This document shows positions 1 to 7,597 of a stretch of DNA of 35,064 bases, piece after piece. A program made the position numbers and the translations under genes. The notes under the pieces are model-generated. The model saw only the letters and a list, made by a program, of their open reading frames with translations, ran no database searches and was not told the origin of the DNA. Every line of letters starts with the position of its first letter. Positions within the stretch are counted from its first letter, which is position 1. The DNA comes from an uncultured Coriobacteriaceae bacterium (GTDB lineage Bacteria > Actinomycetota > Coriobacteriia > Coriobacteriales > Atopobiaceae): the NCBI GenBank assembly GCA_902801175.1, contig CADCHF010000026.1, positions 1 to 35,064 of the forward strand, in the 5' to 3' direction.

Positions 1-327
1 CCCGCTTTGCGGGCTCAGAGGGTCGCTGAGAGCAACCCCGGGGCCGCCCCTTGTTACCGAAGTTGAGGCGACGGAAGGCGTGTGCTGGTTGGGGCTCCTG
101 GAGATACCGAGGCCCGTCCGTTGGGGACACTCACTCGTACGACACTCATGCATGAAGGCCTCCCCTTTTGTGAGGGGAGGCCTTCATAGGTTAGGTGTGG
201 TGCGTTTATGGCTTAGTAGTAGTGCATGCAACGCGTCATGCATGACGAACGCAGACGCGAGAAGTACGCGCAGGGGAAGACGCGTGAGAGCCACATAAGC
301 ATTCGCAGCTGTGTCCAGCGAAGGTTC
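1..327. other. Left-edge non-coding stretch, GC-rich and hairpin-prone
   Basis: No convincing protein gene is seen on either strand. The first 13 bases form a short hairpin (CCCGC-TTT-GCGGG). Bases 70-120 contain inverted segments (GACGG near 70, CCGTC near 117) that could fold into one longer stem. I could not match this to RNase P RNA, tmRNA, SRP RNA, 5S rRNA or a tRNA. It may be the 3' part of a structured RNA or only an intergenic remnant. The terminator-like hairpin at 152-187 follows it. The minus strand downstream of the antitoxin holds no toxin-sized reading frame. Confidence 0.3.
152..187 (+). terminator. Perfect 14-bp hairpin, terminator-like
   Basis: Arms 152-165 and 174-187 are exact reverse complements (ATGAAGGCCTCCCC and its complement) around an 8-nt loop. 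There is no T-tract on either side, so it could be a T-less actinobacterial terminator acting in either direction. It lies beyond the 3' end of the antitoxin gene and right of the unexplained left-edge sequence, and could serve either. Confidence 0.45.
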
Positions 328-528
328 CTACTCATCGCCTGTCATCGCCCTTCCCATAGCACTCTTCACTCCTACTTCAAAAGGAAATGTCCCCACCCGG
401 TTGAATGCGGTGATGAACATACGGATCGCATTTGAGGGTGTGGTACCGATCTGCTCCGTTGCCTCAAAGAAACGTTCCTTCTCGGCGGGCAGAACTTTGG
501 CTACGACTGGAGTCATCTTGTCGGACAT
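328..528 (-). CDS. RelB/DinJ-family antitoxin, apparently orphan
   Basis: A 66-residue protein in the RelB/DinJ style: a short N-terminal strand (TPVVAKVLPAEKERF) followed by a ribbon-helix-helix-like helix pair containing the typical TPSNAIRMF segment. Proteins of this family dimerise, bind their own promoter and neutralise a RelE/YafQ ribonuclease. I chose the ATG at 528 rather than the one at 588 because a plausible promoter (-35 TTGCGT at 609-614, 16-bp spacer, -10 TACTAT at 587-592) would start transcription near 580, inside the longer frame. The Shine-Dalgarno is weak. No toxin gene follows on the minus strand before the window edge, where a partner would normally overlap or abut. It is therefore a solitary antitoxin or the remnant of a broken pair. 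The family call is fairly secure; the absence of a toxin is a direct observation. Confidence 0.75.
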   Translation of the reverse strand: MSDKMTPVVAKVLPAEKERFFEATEQIGTTPSNAIRMFITAFNRVGTFPFEVGVKSAMGRAMTGDE

Positions 529-586
529 GGTGACCGTTTTTCGTTTGTGGTATGACTTGGTATGTTTTTGTTTTACCCAGTTATAC

Positions 587-614
587 ATAGTATCACCGAA
601 AGGTCTGAACGCAA
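587..614 (-). promoter_or_regulatory. Candidate promoter of the antitoxin gene
   Basis: On the minus strand TTGCGT (609-614) and TACTAT (587-592) are separated by 16 bp, about 60 bp upstream of the chosen start. The divergent spacer to the thioesterase gene (529-829) otherwise holds a hairpin at 652-682 (TCTGACA/TGTCAGA enclosing CCCT/AGGG), which could be an operator or an RNA structure. Nothing else is recognisable there. Confidence 0.4.
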
Positions 615-829
615 GGATTTCTTTGACTGATTTGGCGATTGGAAACAGAGCTCTGACAACCCTGTTGAAAGGGCCTGTCAGAACTCTTAGGTCTTCCTGA
701 GTACACGGATTCTATCGCCCAATAGGCGACTGCTAGACAGAGCTACAACCGCAATACGCGTGACCTCTCGGCGAAACATGAGCGGGATATCATGGGATTC
801 TCGCAGGTACAGACCAAAGGAGACCGCAG

Positions 830-1240
830 ATGGTGCTCGACGAGAACACTCCCCTAGCCGAGGTGCAGGCATTCTTTGCAAACGATCTCTTTGCCTCGCA
901 GGCGTGCTCGTGCACCATCACCGAGGCCTCGCACGGTCACGCGGTGACCGAGCTTGAGATTGCCCCCATCCACCGCAACGCCATGGGCGGCGTCATGGGC
1001 GGGGCCATCTTCACCTTGGCCGACTACGCGCTCGCCGTTGCCTGCAACATGGGCGAGAACCCAACGGTGTCGGTAAGCAACAGCATCGAGTTTTTGGCCG
1101 GTGCGCGAGGCAGCAGGCTCATTGCCACGTGCAACGCAGACAAGAGCGGTCGCAACCTTGGCTTTTACACCGTCGACGTCACCGACGAGCTGGGGACGCA
1201 CGTGGCGCGCATGACAGCCACCTGCTTTAGGCGAGCCTAG
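830..1240 (+). CDS. PaaI-type hotdog-fold acyl-CoA thioesterase
   Basis: A 136-residue single-domain hotdog protein, the normal length for PaaI/YbgC-like thioesterases, which hydrolyse acyl- or aryl-CoA esters to free acid and CoA in the cytosol. The segment HRNAMGGVMGGAIFTLADYA (about residues 45-64) is the family's conserved HxNxxGxxHGG-like helix. Here the usual His of HGG is replaced by Met (GVMGG), which is common in PaaI relatives. The start at 830 has the ribosome binding site AAGGAGA 7 bases upstream. It converges on the next gene with only 15 bp between stops. A phenylacetate-CoA ligase lies 1 kb away, so a link to aryl-CoA metabolism is possible, but the genes are not in one operon. 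The family is fairly sure; the substrate is unknown. Confidence 0.85.
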   Translation: MVLDENTPLAEVQAFFANDLFASQACSCTITEASHGHAVTELEIAPIHRNAMGGVMGGAIFTLADYALAVACNMGENPTVSVSNSIEFLAGARGSRLIATCNADKSGRNLGFYTVDVTDELGTHVARMTATCFRRA

Positions 1241-1255
1241 TCAACGCGTCTCGTG

Positions 1256-1765
1256 CTAGCTCTTGATGGTCTCTCTCACCGTGGGGCGATCGTAGGCAAG
1301 GTGCATCTCAATGCCCTTCTCCCCCATTCGCAGCTCGACCCCATCAAGGTCGCGATATGGCTCGCGCCTAGTGTAGGTCTGATACGCAAAGTAATCCTTG
1401 TCGTAATGGATGCTCACGCTTACCGGAATCAGGCGCTCAGCCTCTTCGTACTCTTCCTCGTCGATATAGGCATCGCCAAACGCGCGGTCGACGGAGTTCC
1501 ATAGCTCGCCCCAAGCTGTTTCGATAGGCTTCCTGAAGCGAATGAGCCAGAGCTCCATCTGGGCCTCGTAGTTCTTGATAGAGCTCGTGAGATAGCTCAC
1601 GCCGCCGATTATTACACCGTGAGCGCCAATGATCTTCAACCACACCTGCAGCGGCTCAGGCTCCTCGTTGATATAGGTATAGATGCGCTTGTCTTGCAGG
1701 GCCTCACGACCTCCCTGCGCATCCTCAAAGGCTCGCAACGCATCGAGAAACTCGCCCAGCAACAT
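1256..1765 (-). CDS. Conserved-looking hypothetical protein
   Basis: A 169-residue protein I do not recognise. It begins MLLGEFLDALRAFEDAQGG. A short hydrophobic stretch at about residues 45-60 (VWLKIIGAHGVIIGGVSYL) could be a single membrane-associated helix. It is followed by a predicted helical part with an acidic run (DEEEYEEAE) and a C-terminal beta-rich tail (YRDLDGVELRMGEKGIEM). The start at 1765 was chosen because GGGGGAG lies 4 bases upstream; a longer frame to 1828 lacks a good ribosome binding site. The mix of a central hydrophobic segment and charged flanks resembles small proteins encoded next to phage-like or toxin loci, but I see no motif that fixes a function. Confidence 0.6.
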   Translation of the reverse strand: MLLGEFLDALRAFEDAQGGREALQDKRIYTYINEEPEPLQVWLKIIGAHGVIIGGVSYLTSSIKNYEAQMELWLIRFRKPIETAWGELWNSVDRAFGDAYIDEEEYEEAERLIPVSVSIHYDKDYFAYQTYTRREPYRDLDGVELRMGEKGIEMHLAYDRPTVRETIKS

Positions 1766-1842
1766 CAGTCTCCCCCTTACGCAAATGGCGCCGCCCGAGC
1801 GATGCCGGACAGCGCCATTACCTTGCAAGTTACGCCCAACAA

Positions 1843-2214
1843 TTAGGATGCGATATCGTCCCAGTGCAGGAGCTTGAAGCCAGCACCAGAGATTGCCTCC
1901 TCGGCAGCGGCACGATCCTCATACTCGATGTTGACCTTGGTCGAGCCCAGGGCCTCGAGCAGCTCGGCCAACGCGCCAGGACGGTCGGGCACCTCAACGG
2001 CTAGGACCTTGGTCTTGGTGGCGCGGAAGCCAGCCTCGTCGAGTACGTCCACCGCATGAAAGACGTTGTCGCAGATGATGCGCACGATTCCGTAGTCAGA
2101 GGTCTCAGCAATGGTCAGGGCGCTCATGTTGACGCCTGCGTCGGCAAGCGTGCGGCAGAGGTCTGCCAGGCGTCCCTCGGAGTTCTCGAGGAACACAGTC
2201 AGCTGCATAATCAT
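1843..2214 (-). CDS. Tandem ACT-domain protein, second domain shortened
   Basis: This small regulator contains an intact N-terminal ACT domain (residues 3-68, starting MQLTVFLENSEGRLADLCRT) and a second one starting at about 72 (VEVPDRPGALAELLEALG). ACT domains bind amino acids or related ligands. Tandem-ACT proteins of this kind are commonly encoded with phenylacetate-CoA ligases, as here: its ATG overlaps the paaK stop (TAATG), so it is translationally coupled. The family is normally about 140-145 residues. This one has 123, because the second domain runs from VNIEY straight into EDRAAAEEAI and skips the usual MYAF...RV strand pair (about 20 residues). The reading frame is kept, so this is an in-frame deletion relative to the family, not a frameshift. 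Ligand binding by the second domain may be lost. Confidence 0.8.
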   Translation of the reverse strand: MIMQLTVFLENSEGRLADLCRTLADAGVNMSALTIAETSDYGIVRIICDNVFHAVDVLDEAGFRATKTKVLAVEVPDRPGALAELLEALGSTKVNIEYEDRAAAEEAISGAGFKLLHWDDIAS

Positions 2215-3521
2215 TACTTATCGTCTCCCCTCAGATCGATGACGCGCTTGGCCTTGCCCTCGCTGCGAGCGATGGTCTTGGGTTCCACCAGCTTAACGCG
2301 AATGCCAACCGACAGAGCAGTCTTCATCGCCGACTGGATGTCGCGCTGCAGCTTCTCGATGGCGCTGATCTGGTCGAAGTCGAAGTCGGGATTGACCTCG
2401 GCCTTGAGCGTGACGACGTCGAGGTGGTTCTTGCGGGTAAGCTCGATCTGGTACCAGCTGGCCACCTGCGGGAAGGTCTTCATGACGTCCTCGATCTGCG
2501 ACGGGAAGACGTTGACGCCGCGGATGATGAGCATGTCGTCGGTGCGGCCGTGCAGGCGGTCGATGCGGCGATGGGTGCGGCCGCAGGCGCACTCGCCCGG
2601 GATGATGCGAGTGATGTCGCGGGTACGGTAGCGAATGACCGGGGTGGCCTCGCGGTCGATGGTGGTGAGCACCAGCTCGCCCCACTCGCCGTCGGGCAGG
2701 ACCTCGCCGGTCTCGGGGTTGATGATCTCGGCGTAGAAGTGATCCTCGGCCAGATGCAGGCCGTTCTGCTCCATGCACTCGATGGCCACGCCCGGGCCCA
2801 TGGTCTCGGTGAGGCCGTAGACGTCGAGCACCTTGTAGCCAAGCTTCTGCTCGAGCTCGGCGCGGAAGTTGTCGGAGAAGGCCTCGGCGCCGTGGATGCC
2901 AGCGCGCAGGTGGAAGTCCTTCTTGGGGTCAAGACCCATGGCAATGGCCGTGTCGGCGATGTACATGGCGTAGCTGGGCGTGCAGCACAGGATGGTGGAG
3001 CCCATCTCGCGCAGGACGCGAATCTGACGCTCGGTGTTGCCGGCGCTCATGGGGATGGTCATGCAGCCGGCCTTGATGCCGCCGTAATGGGCGCCCAGGC
3101 CGCCAGTGAACAGGCCGTAGCCGTAGCACACATGGCAGACATCCTGGGGGCCACCGTCGGCGTACCAGACGCCACGGGCAAAGCAGTCGCCCCAGATGTC
3201 GAGGTCATGCTCGGTGTAGCCGCCAACCGTGGCAACGCCGGTCGTGCCGGAGGACATGTGAATCTCGCGCACGTCTTCCTTGGGAACCGCAAAGAAGCCA
3301 AAGGGGTAGTTGTCGCGCAGGTCCTGCTTGGTCGTGAACGGAGCCTTCTTGATGTCGTCGAGCGTCTCTACTGCATAGGGATCAAAGCCCGCCTCGTCAA
3401 AGAGCTTGTGGTAAAACTCCACGTTCTCGTAGCACTTGATCACGGTCTTCTTGATGCCCTCGAGCTGGATGGCCTCCAGCTGGTCGTGAGGCATCGTCAG
3501 GATGTCCTGCGGTTGCTTCAT
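2214..3521 (-). CDS. paaK: Phenylacetate-CoA ligase
   Basis: A 435-residue adenylate-forming enzyme that activates phenylacetate (or a related aryl acid) with ATP and CoA, EC 6.2.1.30. Visible family motifs are the phosphate-binding loop MSSGTTGVATVGGYT near residue 89, the second adenylate motif DVYGLTETMGPGVA, the hinge region DRLHGRTDDMLIIRGVNVFPSQIE and the C-terminal Lys in SEGKAKRV. The CxCGRTHRRI element is typical of PaaK. The length fits the family. The start at 3521 was chosen over upstream ATGs at 3611 and 3557 because AAAGG precedes it and the family begins there. In gut anaerobes paaK often sits with indolepyruvate:ferredoxin oxidoreductase (iorAB) for use or production of aryl acids from amino acids; no iorAB is present here. 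It forms a two-gene operon with the ACT protein. Confidence 0.93.
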   Translation of the reverse strand: MKQPQDILTMPHDQLEAIQLEGIKKTVIKCYENVEFYHKLFDEAGFDPYAVETLDDIKKAPFTTKQDLRDNYPFGFFAVPKEDVREIHMSSGTTGVATVGGYTEHDLDIWGDCFARGVWYADGGPQDVCHVCYGYGLFTGGLGAHYGGIKAGCMTIPMSAGNTERQIRVLREMGSTILCCTPSYAMYIADTAIAMGLDPKKDFHLRAGIHGAEAFSDNFRAELEQKLGYKVLDVYGLTETMGPGVAIECMEQNGLHLAEDHFYAEIINPETGEVLPDGEWGELVLTTIDREATPVIRYRTRDITRIIPGECACGRTHRRIDRLHGRTDDMLIIRGVNVFPSQIEDVMKTFPQVASWYQIELTRKNHLDVVTLKAEVNPDFDFDQISAIEKLQRDIQSAMKTALSVGIRVKLVEPKTIARSEGKAKRVIDLRGDDK

Positions 3522-3955
3522 GAGGTTGCCTTTCTTGCCAATTGCGGGGACACGCATGCCCCCACTTGCACGGTAGTGTGCGCAGACCATAGTAGTGCCG
3601 TTTTGTTTCATGCAGTTGACAGGGGTATAACGCCTTATGACCTTTGTAAACTCTCACAAAACTGAGTCAATTGCTGACTCCCACAGCATATGGGAGAACA
3701 GCGTAGCCCAAAGCGGCCTCTTCTACTACAAGCTATATAAGCGCGCACGTTATCCCCAGAGAACCCAAACTTGCGGTAAGGTTGAGTGTTGTAGTGCAAC
3801 CGGGCAGCCACGGCACAGGTGGCTACGCTCAAGCCAACAGGCTTGACGCATGGGCCGCCCGCAGCGGCGCGCAAACGCCCGGCACACTCGAGCAACACCT
3901 GTCCACAGCATCAATGGCCGCGCCCGCCGCGAGCACTCGCAGACTGGAGCATCGC
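3522..3955. promoter_or_regulatory. Divergent intergenic region paaK / acylphosphatase
   Basis: No real gene is seen in these 434 bases unless the acylphosphatase is extended upstream. A candidate paaK promoter lies on the minus strand: TTTACA (3645-3650) and TATACC (3624-3629) with a short 15-bp spacer. A frame extends the acylphosphatase to 3782 with composition unlike a conserved domain, so I treat that part as untranslated. Confidence 0.3.
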
Positions 3956-4306
3956 ATGAAGTGGTTCTGGCAAAAGGAACGTGCCCCCAAGCAGGAGCCC
4001 ACAATTCCCAGCGGGGCCATCCGTCGCAAGCTGCGCTACACAGGCAAGGTGCAGGCTGTGGGATTTCGCTTTTCGGCACAAAACTGGGCACGCGAGCGCG
4101 GGCTCACCGGATGGGTCTCAAACCTTGTGAGCGGCGACGTGATGCTCGAGGTCCAGGGAACGCCCGAGCAGGTGCAGGGCTTCATCGACGACGTTGCCGC
4201 AGAGTCGGCCCGCGAGAAGGCCTTCATCCATGCCACGCTCGTCCAAAACGATGCGGTGGAGCCCGTCCCCGAGGCAAAGTTCGTCATCCGCAACGTCAAC
4301 TTCTAG
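3956..4306 (+). CDS. Acylphosphatase
   Basis: A small cytosolic enzyme that hydrolyses the carboxyl-phosphate bond of acyl phosphates (EC 3.6.1.7). From 3956 the protein has 116 residues, slightly longer than the usual 90-95 because of a basic N-terminal tail (MKWFWQKERAPKQ). The core carries the signature GKVQAVGFRFSAQNWA with the phosphate-binding Arg38 and, in GWVSN, the catalytic Asn56. An upstream in-frame ATG at 3914 is possible but has a worse ribosome binding site and adds low-complexity sequence. The gene precedes the PrsW-like protease by 72 bp on the same strand and may be cotranscribed with it. Family identity is sure. Confidence 0.9.
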   Translation: MKWFWQKERAPKQEPTIPSGAIRRKLRYTGKVQAVGFRFSAQNWARERGLTGWVSNLVSGDVMLEVQGTPEQVQGFIDDVAAESAREKAFIHATLVQNDAVEPVPEAKFVIRNVNF

Positions 4307-4378
4307 GTCACGTCAACGCAAGCGCAACACCAGCTGTGAGTGCCAGGACCCGCGCCTCACAACGAGAAAGGCCACCGC

Positions 4379-5167
4379 ATGCAGATCAGGATCCTTCTTT
4401 CGCTCGCCGTCCTGCCGGCAATACTTCTTGCCAAGAGCGTTCTCTCGTATGACCGCATCGAGAAGGAGCCAACAGGCCTTTTGATAAAGATGTTTGCCTT
4501 TGGCATGCTCTCCTGCGCACCGTCGGCATTGCTCGAGATGCTGGGCGAGACCCTCATCATGCGCCTCGTTACCAACACCACCCTCATCACGGTTCTCATA
4601 TACCTGCTGCTTGTGCCCGGCGTCGAGGAGGGCATGAAGTACCTGGCCCTCAGGCGTGTGCACAATAACCCCAACTTTAACTACACCTTTGACGGCATCG
4701 TCTACGGCGTTATGGTGGCCCTGGGATTTGCGACGCTCGAGAACATCCTCTACGTGCTCGACAGCATGAGCATCGAGCTGGCCGTGATGCGCGGGGTGCT
4801 CTCGGTTCCCCTGCACACTACGTGCGGCGTTTATATGGGCTACTACTTTGGCGTGGCGCGCGGGCAGGAGGCACGTGGCGAGCAGGCGCAGGCACAGCGG
4901 GCATATAGGCTGGCTATGCTCGTTCCCTGCGTGATCCACGGCCTGTACGACTACAGCCTCTCGCTCGAAAGCGTCCCCGTTCTTGTGGCGTGCCTTGCGC
5001 TCACCGTGGTGATCTTCCTTTTGGCCGCGCGCCAGGTACGGATTGCCTCGGCAAACGACAGGCCCATTGCCCCCAACTTTTGGAACGTGCCGACCTTCCC
5101 CCTTCAGCAGCCGGGCACGAAAAGGCCGGGCCAGGGGACTCCTCCCCCGCCCTTCAACCTGCGCTAA
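4379..5167 (+). CDS. PrsW-family intramembrane metalloprotease
   Basis: A 262-residue polytopic membrane protein of the PrsW / CAAX-protease-like group. The diagnostic motifs are present: EE at residues 83-84 in GVEEGMKY, E121-N122 in GFATLENILYV, H146 in SVPLHTTCG and H187 in CVIHGLYDY. Together these form the putative metal site inside the membrane. About seven hydrophobic segments are visible, and a Pro-rich cytosolic tail (PPPPFNLR) ends the protein. In Bacillus PrsW cleaves the anti-sigma factor RsiW; the substrate here is unknown and no anti-sigma gene is nearby. The start at 4379 follows GAGAAAGG; an earlier ATG at 4340 would add 13 polar residues in front of the first membrane helix. 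Confidence 0.88.
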   Translation: MQIRILLSLAVLPAILLAKSVLSYDRIEKEPTGLLIKMFAFGMLSCAPSALLEMLGETLIMRLVTNTTLITVLIYLLLVPGVEEGMKYLALRRVHNNPNFNYTFDGIVYGVMVALGFATLENILYVLDSMSIELAVMRGVLSVPLHTTCGVYMGYYFGVARGQEARGEQAQAQRAYRLAMLVPCVIHGLYDYSLSLESVPVLVACLALTVVIFLLAARQVRIASANDRPIAPNFWNVPTFPLQQPGTKRPGQGTPPPPFNLR

Positions 5168-5174
5168 CGCTGTT

Positions 5175-5189
5175 TGGCCGGCAAGGCCA
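5175..5189. terminator. Short hairpin between convergent stops
   Basis: TGGCC-GGCAA-GGCCA fills most of the 23 bp between the stop of the PrsW-like gene and the stop of the ROK gene. The stem has only 5 bp and no T-tract, so its role as a shared bidirectional terminator is a guess from position. Confidence 0.3.
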
Positions 5190-5190
5190 C

Positions 5191-6123
5191 CTAGTGTTGG
5201 CGGCGCCACTCCTCGCAGCGCTGCCTTGCGCGGTATGCGGCACCAAGCAGCTTTGCGCTCCCCCTGTGCCTGCAGAGCACGATGTTGGGCTTGGGCATCT
5301 GCGACATCTGCAGGTCGGCCATCATGGAGCGCATGGAGATGTGCAGTGCCTCAAGCAGCGCCGGCTGCACGCTGATGCCACCACCTATGGCAATCACGTC
5401 GGGGTCAACGATGCACTGCAGGTTAAAGATCCACGTACAAAGGTCCTTGGCGTACTCGTGCAGGCCCCTGAGAGCCGCGTCGTCGCCCGCGTTTACCCAC
5501 TCAAAGATCTGGACGCCGTCGATCGTCTCGTCGTCGGGCATGCCCTTTGCCGCTAGCACCTGTCTGCGCAGGCCCTGCCAGCTGCAGAGCCCTGCCATGG
5601 CATCGCGCGAGCGCGAGCCGTCCACAATGGGGGTATGCCGCACAAACGAGAACTCGCCGGCAAAGTCATGAGCGCCACGGAGCACGTGACCGTCAACGAC
5701 GATGCCCCCGCCAATGCCCGAGCCAATGACGATCACTGCGCCAACGCGGCTCCCCTTGAGGGCGCCCGCGGCATACTCTCCCAGCGCGCAGGCCTTGCCG
5801 TCGTTCTCCACGCTCACGGGCAGCCCACAGGCAAGCGAGAGCTCCGCCGCCAGCGGCACACCGTCCAGATACTTAAGGCGTCCGCCGCCAATGACCGTGC
5901 CCTGCGAGTCGTCCTCGTGCACCGTTCCGGGAACGCTCACGCACAAGCCCTTGACATCACTGGCCCTTGGCTCGACCAACGCCGCCATGGCACGCACGAG
6001 CTCGGCGGCCGTGACATAGTTACCATCAACCTCGCCGTAATCCAAGAGCTCCATCTGCTCTGTCACCACGCCCCATTTGAGGCTTGATGCACCTACATCA
6101 ATAGAGAAGTAGTCTGATGCCAT
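5191..6123 (-). CDS. ROK-family protein (sugar kinase-like)
   Basis: A 310-residue ROK protein without a DNA-binding domain, so a sugar-kinase-like rather than a repressor member. Seen are the N-terminal phosphate loop SIDVGASSLKWGVV (residues 7-20), the catalytic Asp108 in ENDGKACALGE, and the Gly-rich adenosine motif IGSGIGGGIVVDG. The Cys-rich zinc motif (CxCGxxGC) of most ROK kinases is missing: the segment after GEFSFVRH reads SRSRDAMAGLCSWQG. This argues for a divergent substrate or a non-classical member. The start at 6123 has GAAGGGA 6 bases upstream; in-frame ATGs further up are less likely. It is divergent from the ABC importer operon, so the two may share the intergenic control region. 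Confidence 0.85.
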   Translation of the reverse strand: MASDYFSIDVGASSLKWGVVTEQMELLDYGEVDGNYVTAAELVRAMAALVEPRASDVKGLCVSVPGTVHEDDSQGTVIGGGRLKYLDGVPLAAELSLACGLPVSVENDGKACALGEYAAGALKGSRVGAVIVIGSGIGGGIVVDGHVLRGAHDFAGEFSFVRHTPIVDGSRSRDAMAGLCSWQGLRRQVLAAKGMPDDETIDGVQIFEWVNAGDDAALRGLHEYAKDLCTWIFNLQCIVDPDVIAIGGGISVQPALLEALHISMRSMMADLQMSQMPKPNIVLCRHRGSAKLLGAAYRARQRCEEWRRQH

Positions 6124-6470
6124 GGCTGTCCCTTCGTTTGAGCTGCGTTTTGTGCATGGCAATGACTTCTTTAGCCCATTTGTTGTATGCATACAAGCCC
6201 TACCTGCTATTTCTCGGCATAAGCGCAGGTATTTGCACTAGGCGGCATGCATGCAAACAAGCACATACCTGCATGCGCCAAAATACGACGCTCCTGGTCC
6301 CTGTCGGTGGTCTGCCACAAGTCTTAAGAGTGCGTAACGATTCTCGAAACTGTCTTTTTCTACTCGACCCGTTATATGACGTCTTGTGTCAATCTATCCA
6401 AGACCCTGCAGAGGGACGCAAGACATCTGGCTCCGTGACGCCGGAGGCAGATACCGCAAGGGAGAGAAAG
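6124..6470. promoter_or_regulatory. Divergent control region with three TACCTGC motifs
   Basis: The 347 bases between the ROK gene and the importer hold no gene. TACCTGC occurs at 6201-6207 and 6266-6272 and, inverted, at 6225-6231. The last two belong to an inverted repeat (arms 6225-6236 and 6261-6272, one mismatch) that brackets a palindromic GCATGCATGC. This looks like an operator cluster. A weak -10 candidate (TTATAT, around 6372) is the only promoter hint for the importer; I see no T-box or other riboswitch signature. Confidence 0.4.
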
Positions 6471-7454
6471 ATGAGCAACATTACGCGTCGTAACGCACTC
6501 GGGCTTTTTGGCAGCATGGCCGCACTTGGTCTTGCCGCTTGTGGCGGCAACTCAGAATCGGATACCGCCGACGATTCTGCCAGCAAGACCTATCGCATTG
6601 GCATTCTTCAGCTCACGCAGCACGAGGCTCTTGACGCCAGCCACGACGGCTTTGTGGATGGCCTGGACGAGTCGGGCATCTCTTACGAGATCACCAGCGA
6701 CCTCAACGCCTCGGGCGACCAGTCGGCCTGCCAGACGGCAGCACAGACGCTTGCCAATGACGGCAATGACCTTATCCTTGCCATTGCCACCCCCGCCGTT
6801 GAGGCCTGTGCCGGAGCGACCGAAGAGATTCCCATTGTGGGAACCGCGGTCACCGACTTTGCTGAGTCTGGCCTGGTAGACTCCAACGACGCCCCTGGCG
6901 GAAACATCACCGGCTCGTCTGACCTCACGCCTGTTGCCGAGCAGTTTGAGCTGCTCGCCAAGCTCTTCCCCGAGGCAAAGACCGTGGGCATCCTCTACGC
7001 CTCCTCCGAGTCAAACTCCGAGATCCAGGCCCAGATGGCACGCGACGCTGCCGCTGGTCTTGGCCTTACGACGCAGGACTTTACCGTCTCCAGCACCAAC
7101 GACATCCAGTCGGTCGTCGAGTCCGCCGTGGGCAAGATCGACGTGCTGTACTGCCCCACCGACAACACCATTGCCTCTGGCATGGCGACCGTCGCACAGA
7201 TCTGCAACGACAACCAGCTGCCCACGGTCTGCGGCGAGGAGAACATGGTCACCAACGGCGGCCTCGTCTCGTACTCCATCGACTACTACGAGCTGGGCAA
7301 GCGCGCAGCCACCATGGCCGTGGAGATTCTTGCCAACGGCGCGGACCCCGCCTCGATGCCCATCGAGCACCTTGCCGCCGAGGAGTGCACCCTCGTCAAA
7401 AACGACGAGACCGCTGCGACCCTTGGCGTTGACCTGAGCGTCCTTGACGAGTAG
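6471..7454 (+). CDS. ABC importer substrate-binding lipoprotein (TrpX-like)
   Basis: A 327-residue extracytoplasmic binding protein of the family ABC_sub_bind (COG2984), to which the TrpX component of a tryptophan importer belongs. The N-terminus MSNITRRNALGLFGSMAALG has a twin-arginine-like TRR motif and ends in the lipobox LAAC with the lipidated Cys24. So it is probably exported (perhaps folded, by Tat) and anchored to the membrane. The mature part shows the two-lobe pattern of this family, for example GFVDGLDE, ATPAVEACAG, VGILYASSESNSE and the C-terminal IDYYELGKRAA. The start at 6471 follows AGGGAGAG. It leads the operon with the permease and ATPase. The family is sure; the ligand (aromatic amino acid or other) is inferred only from relatives. 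Confidence 0.88.
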   Translation: MSNITRRNALGLFGSMAALGLAACGGNSESDTADDSASKTYRIGILQLTQHEALDASHDGFVDGLDESGISYEITSDLNASGDQSACQTAAQTLANDGNDLILAIATPAVEACAGATEEIPIVGTAVTDFAESGLVDSNDAPGGNITGSSDLTPVAEQFELLAKLFPEAKTVGILYASSESNSEIQAQMARDAAAGLGLTTQDFTVSSTNDIQSVVESAVGKIDVLYCPTDNTIASGMATVAQICNDNQLPTVCGEENMVTNGGLVSYSIDYYELGKRAATMAVEILANGADPASMPIEHLAAEECTLVKNDETAATLGVDLSVLDE

Positions 7455-7530
7455 CTCACGGCTCTTAAGGCCGCTCCGGTGCAACACGCAGACCGGCAGG
7501 CGGCATCATCACCACAAGCAAGCGCTTTTC

Positions 7531-7567
7531 AGGCGCGATGCGTCCGCTGTGCGGCCGTGTCGCGCCT
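7531..7567 (+). promoter_or_regulatory. Intra-operon hairpin between binding protein and permease
   Basis: AGGCGCGA (7531-7538) pairs with TCGCGCCT (7560-7567) around an inner stem CCGC-TGT-GCGG. There is no T-tract. Such hairpins between a binding-protein gene and its permease commonly stabilise the upstream mRNA or cause partial termination, giving more binding protein than permease. The function here is inferred from position. Confidence 0.45.
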
Positions 7568-7597
7568 GGCGAGTAAAGAACTAAGAAGGAGGCCCTC

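Noticed and set aside
80..327. A RelE/YafQ toxin downstream of the antitoxin.
   Set aside because: No minus-strand frame of suitable length exists there, and the plus-strand frames have no toxin features.
2424..3665. A long open frame of 413 codons on the plus strand opposite paaK.
   Set aside because: It is an antisense shadow caused by GC-rich codon bias; paaK on the other strand has full family motifs.
5191..6123. A ROK repressor of the XylR/NagC type.
   Set aside because: There is no N-terminal helix-turn-helix; the protein starts directly with the kinase-type phosphate loop.
6117..6470. A 118-residue N-terminal extension of the substrate-binding lipoprotein.
   Set aside because: It would bury the signal peptide and lipobox; a proper ribosome binding site lies just before the ATG at 6471.
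6193..6470. A T-box riboswitch for the TrpXYZ-type importer.
   Set aside because: The conserved T-box sequence and antiterminator are not found.
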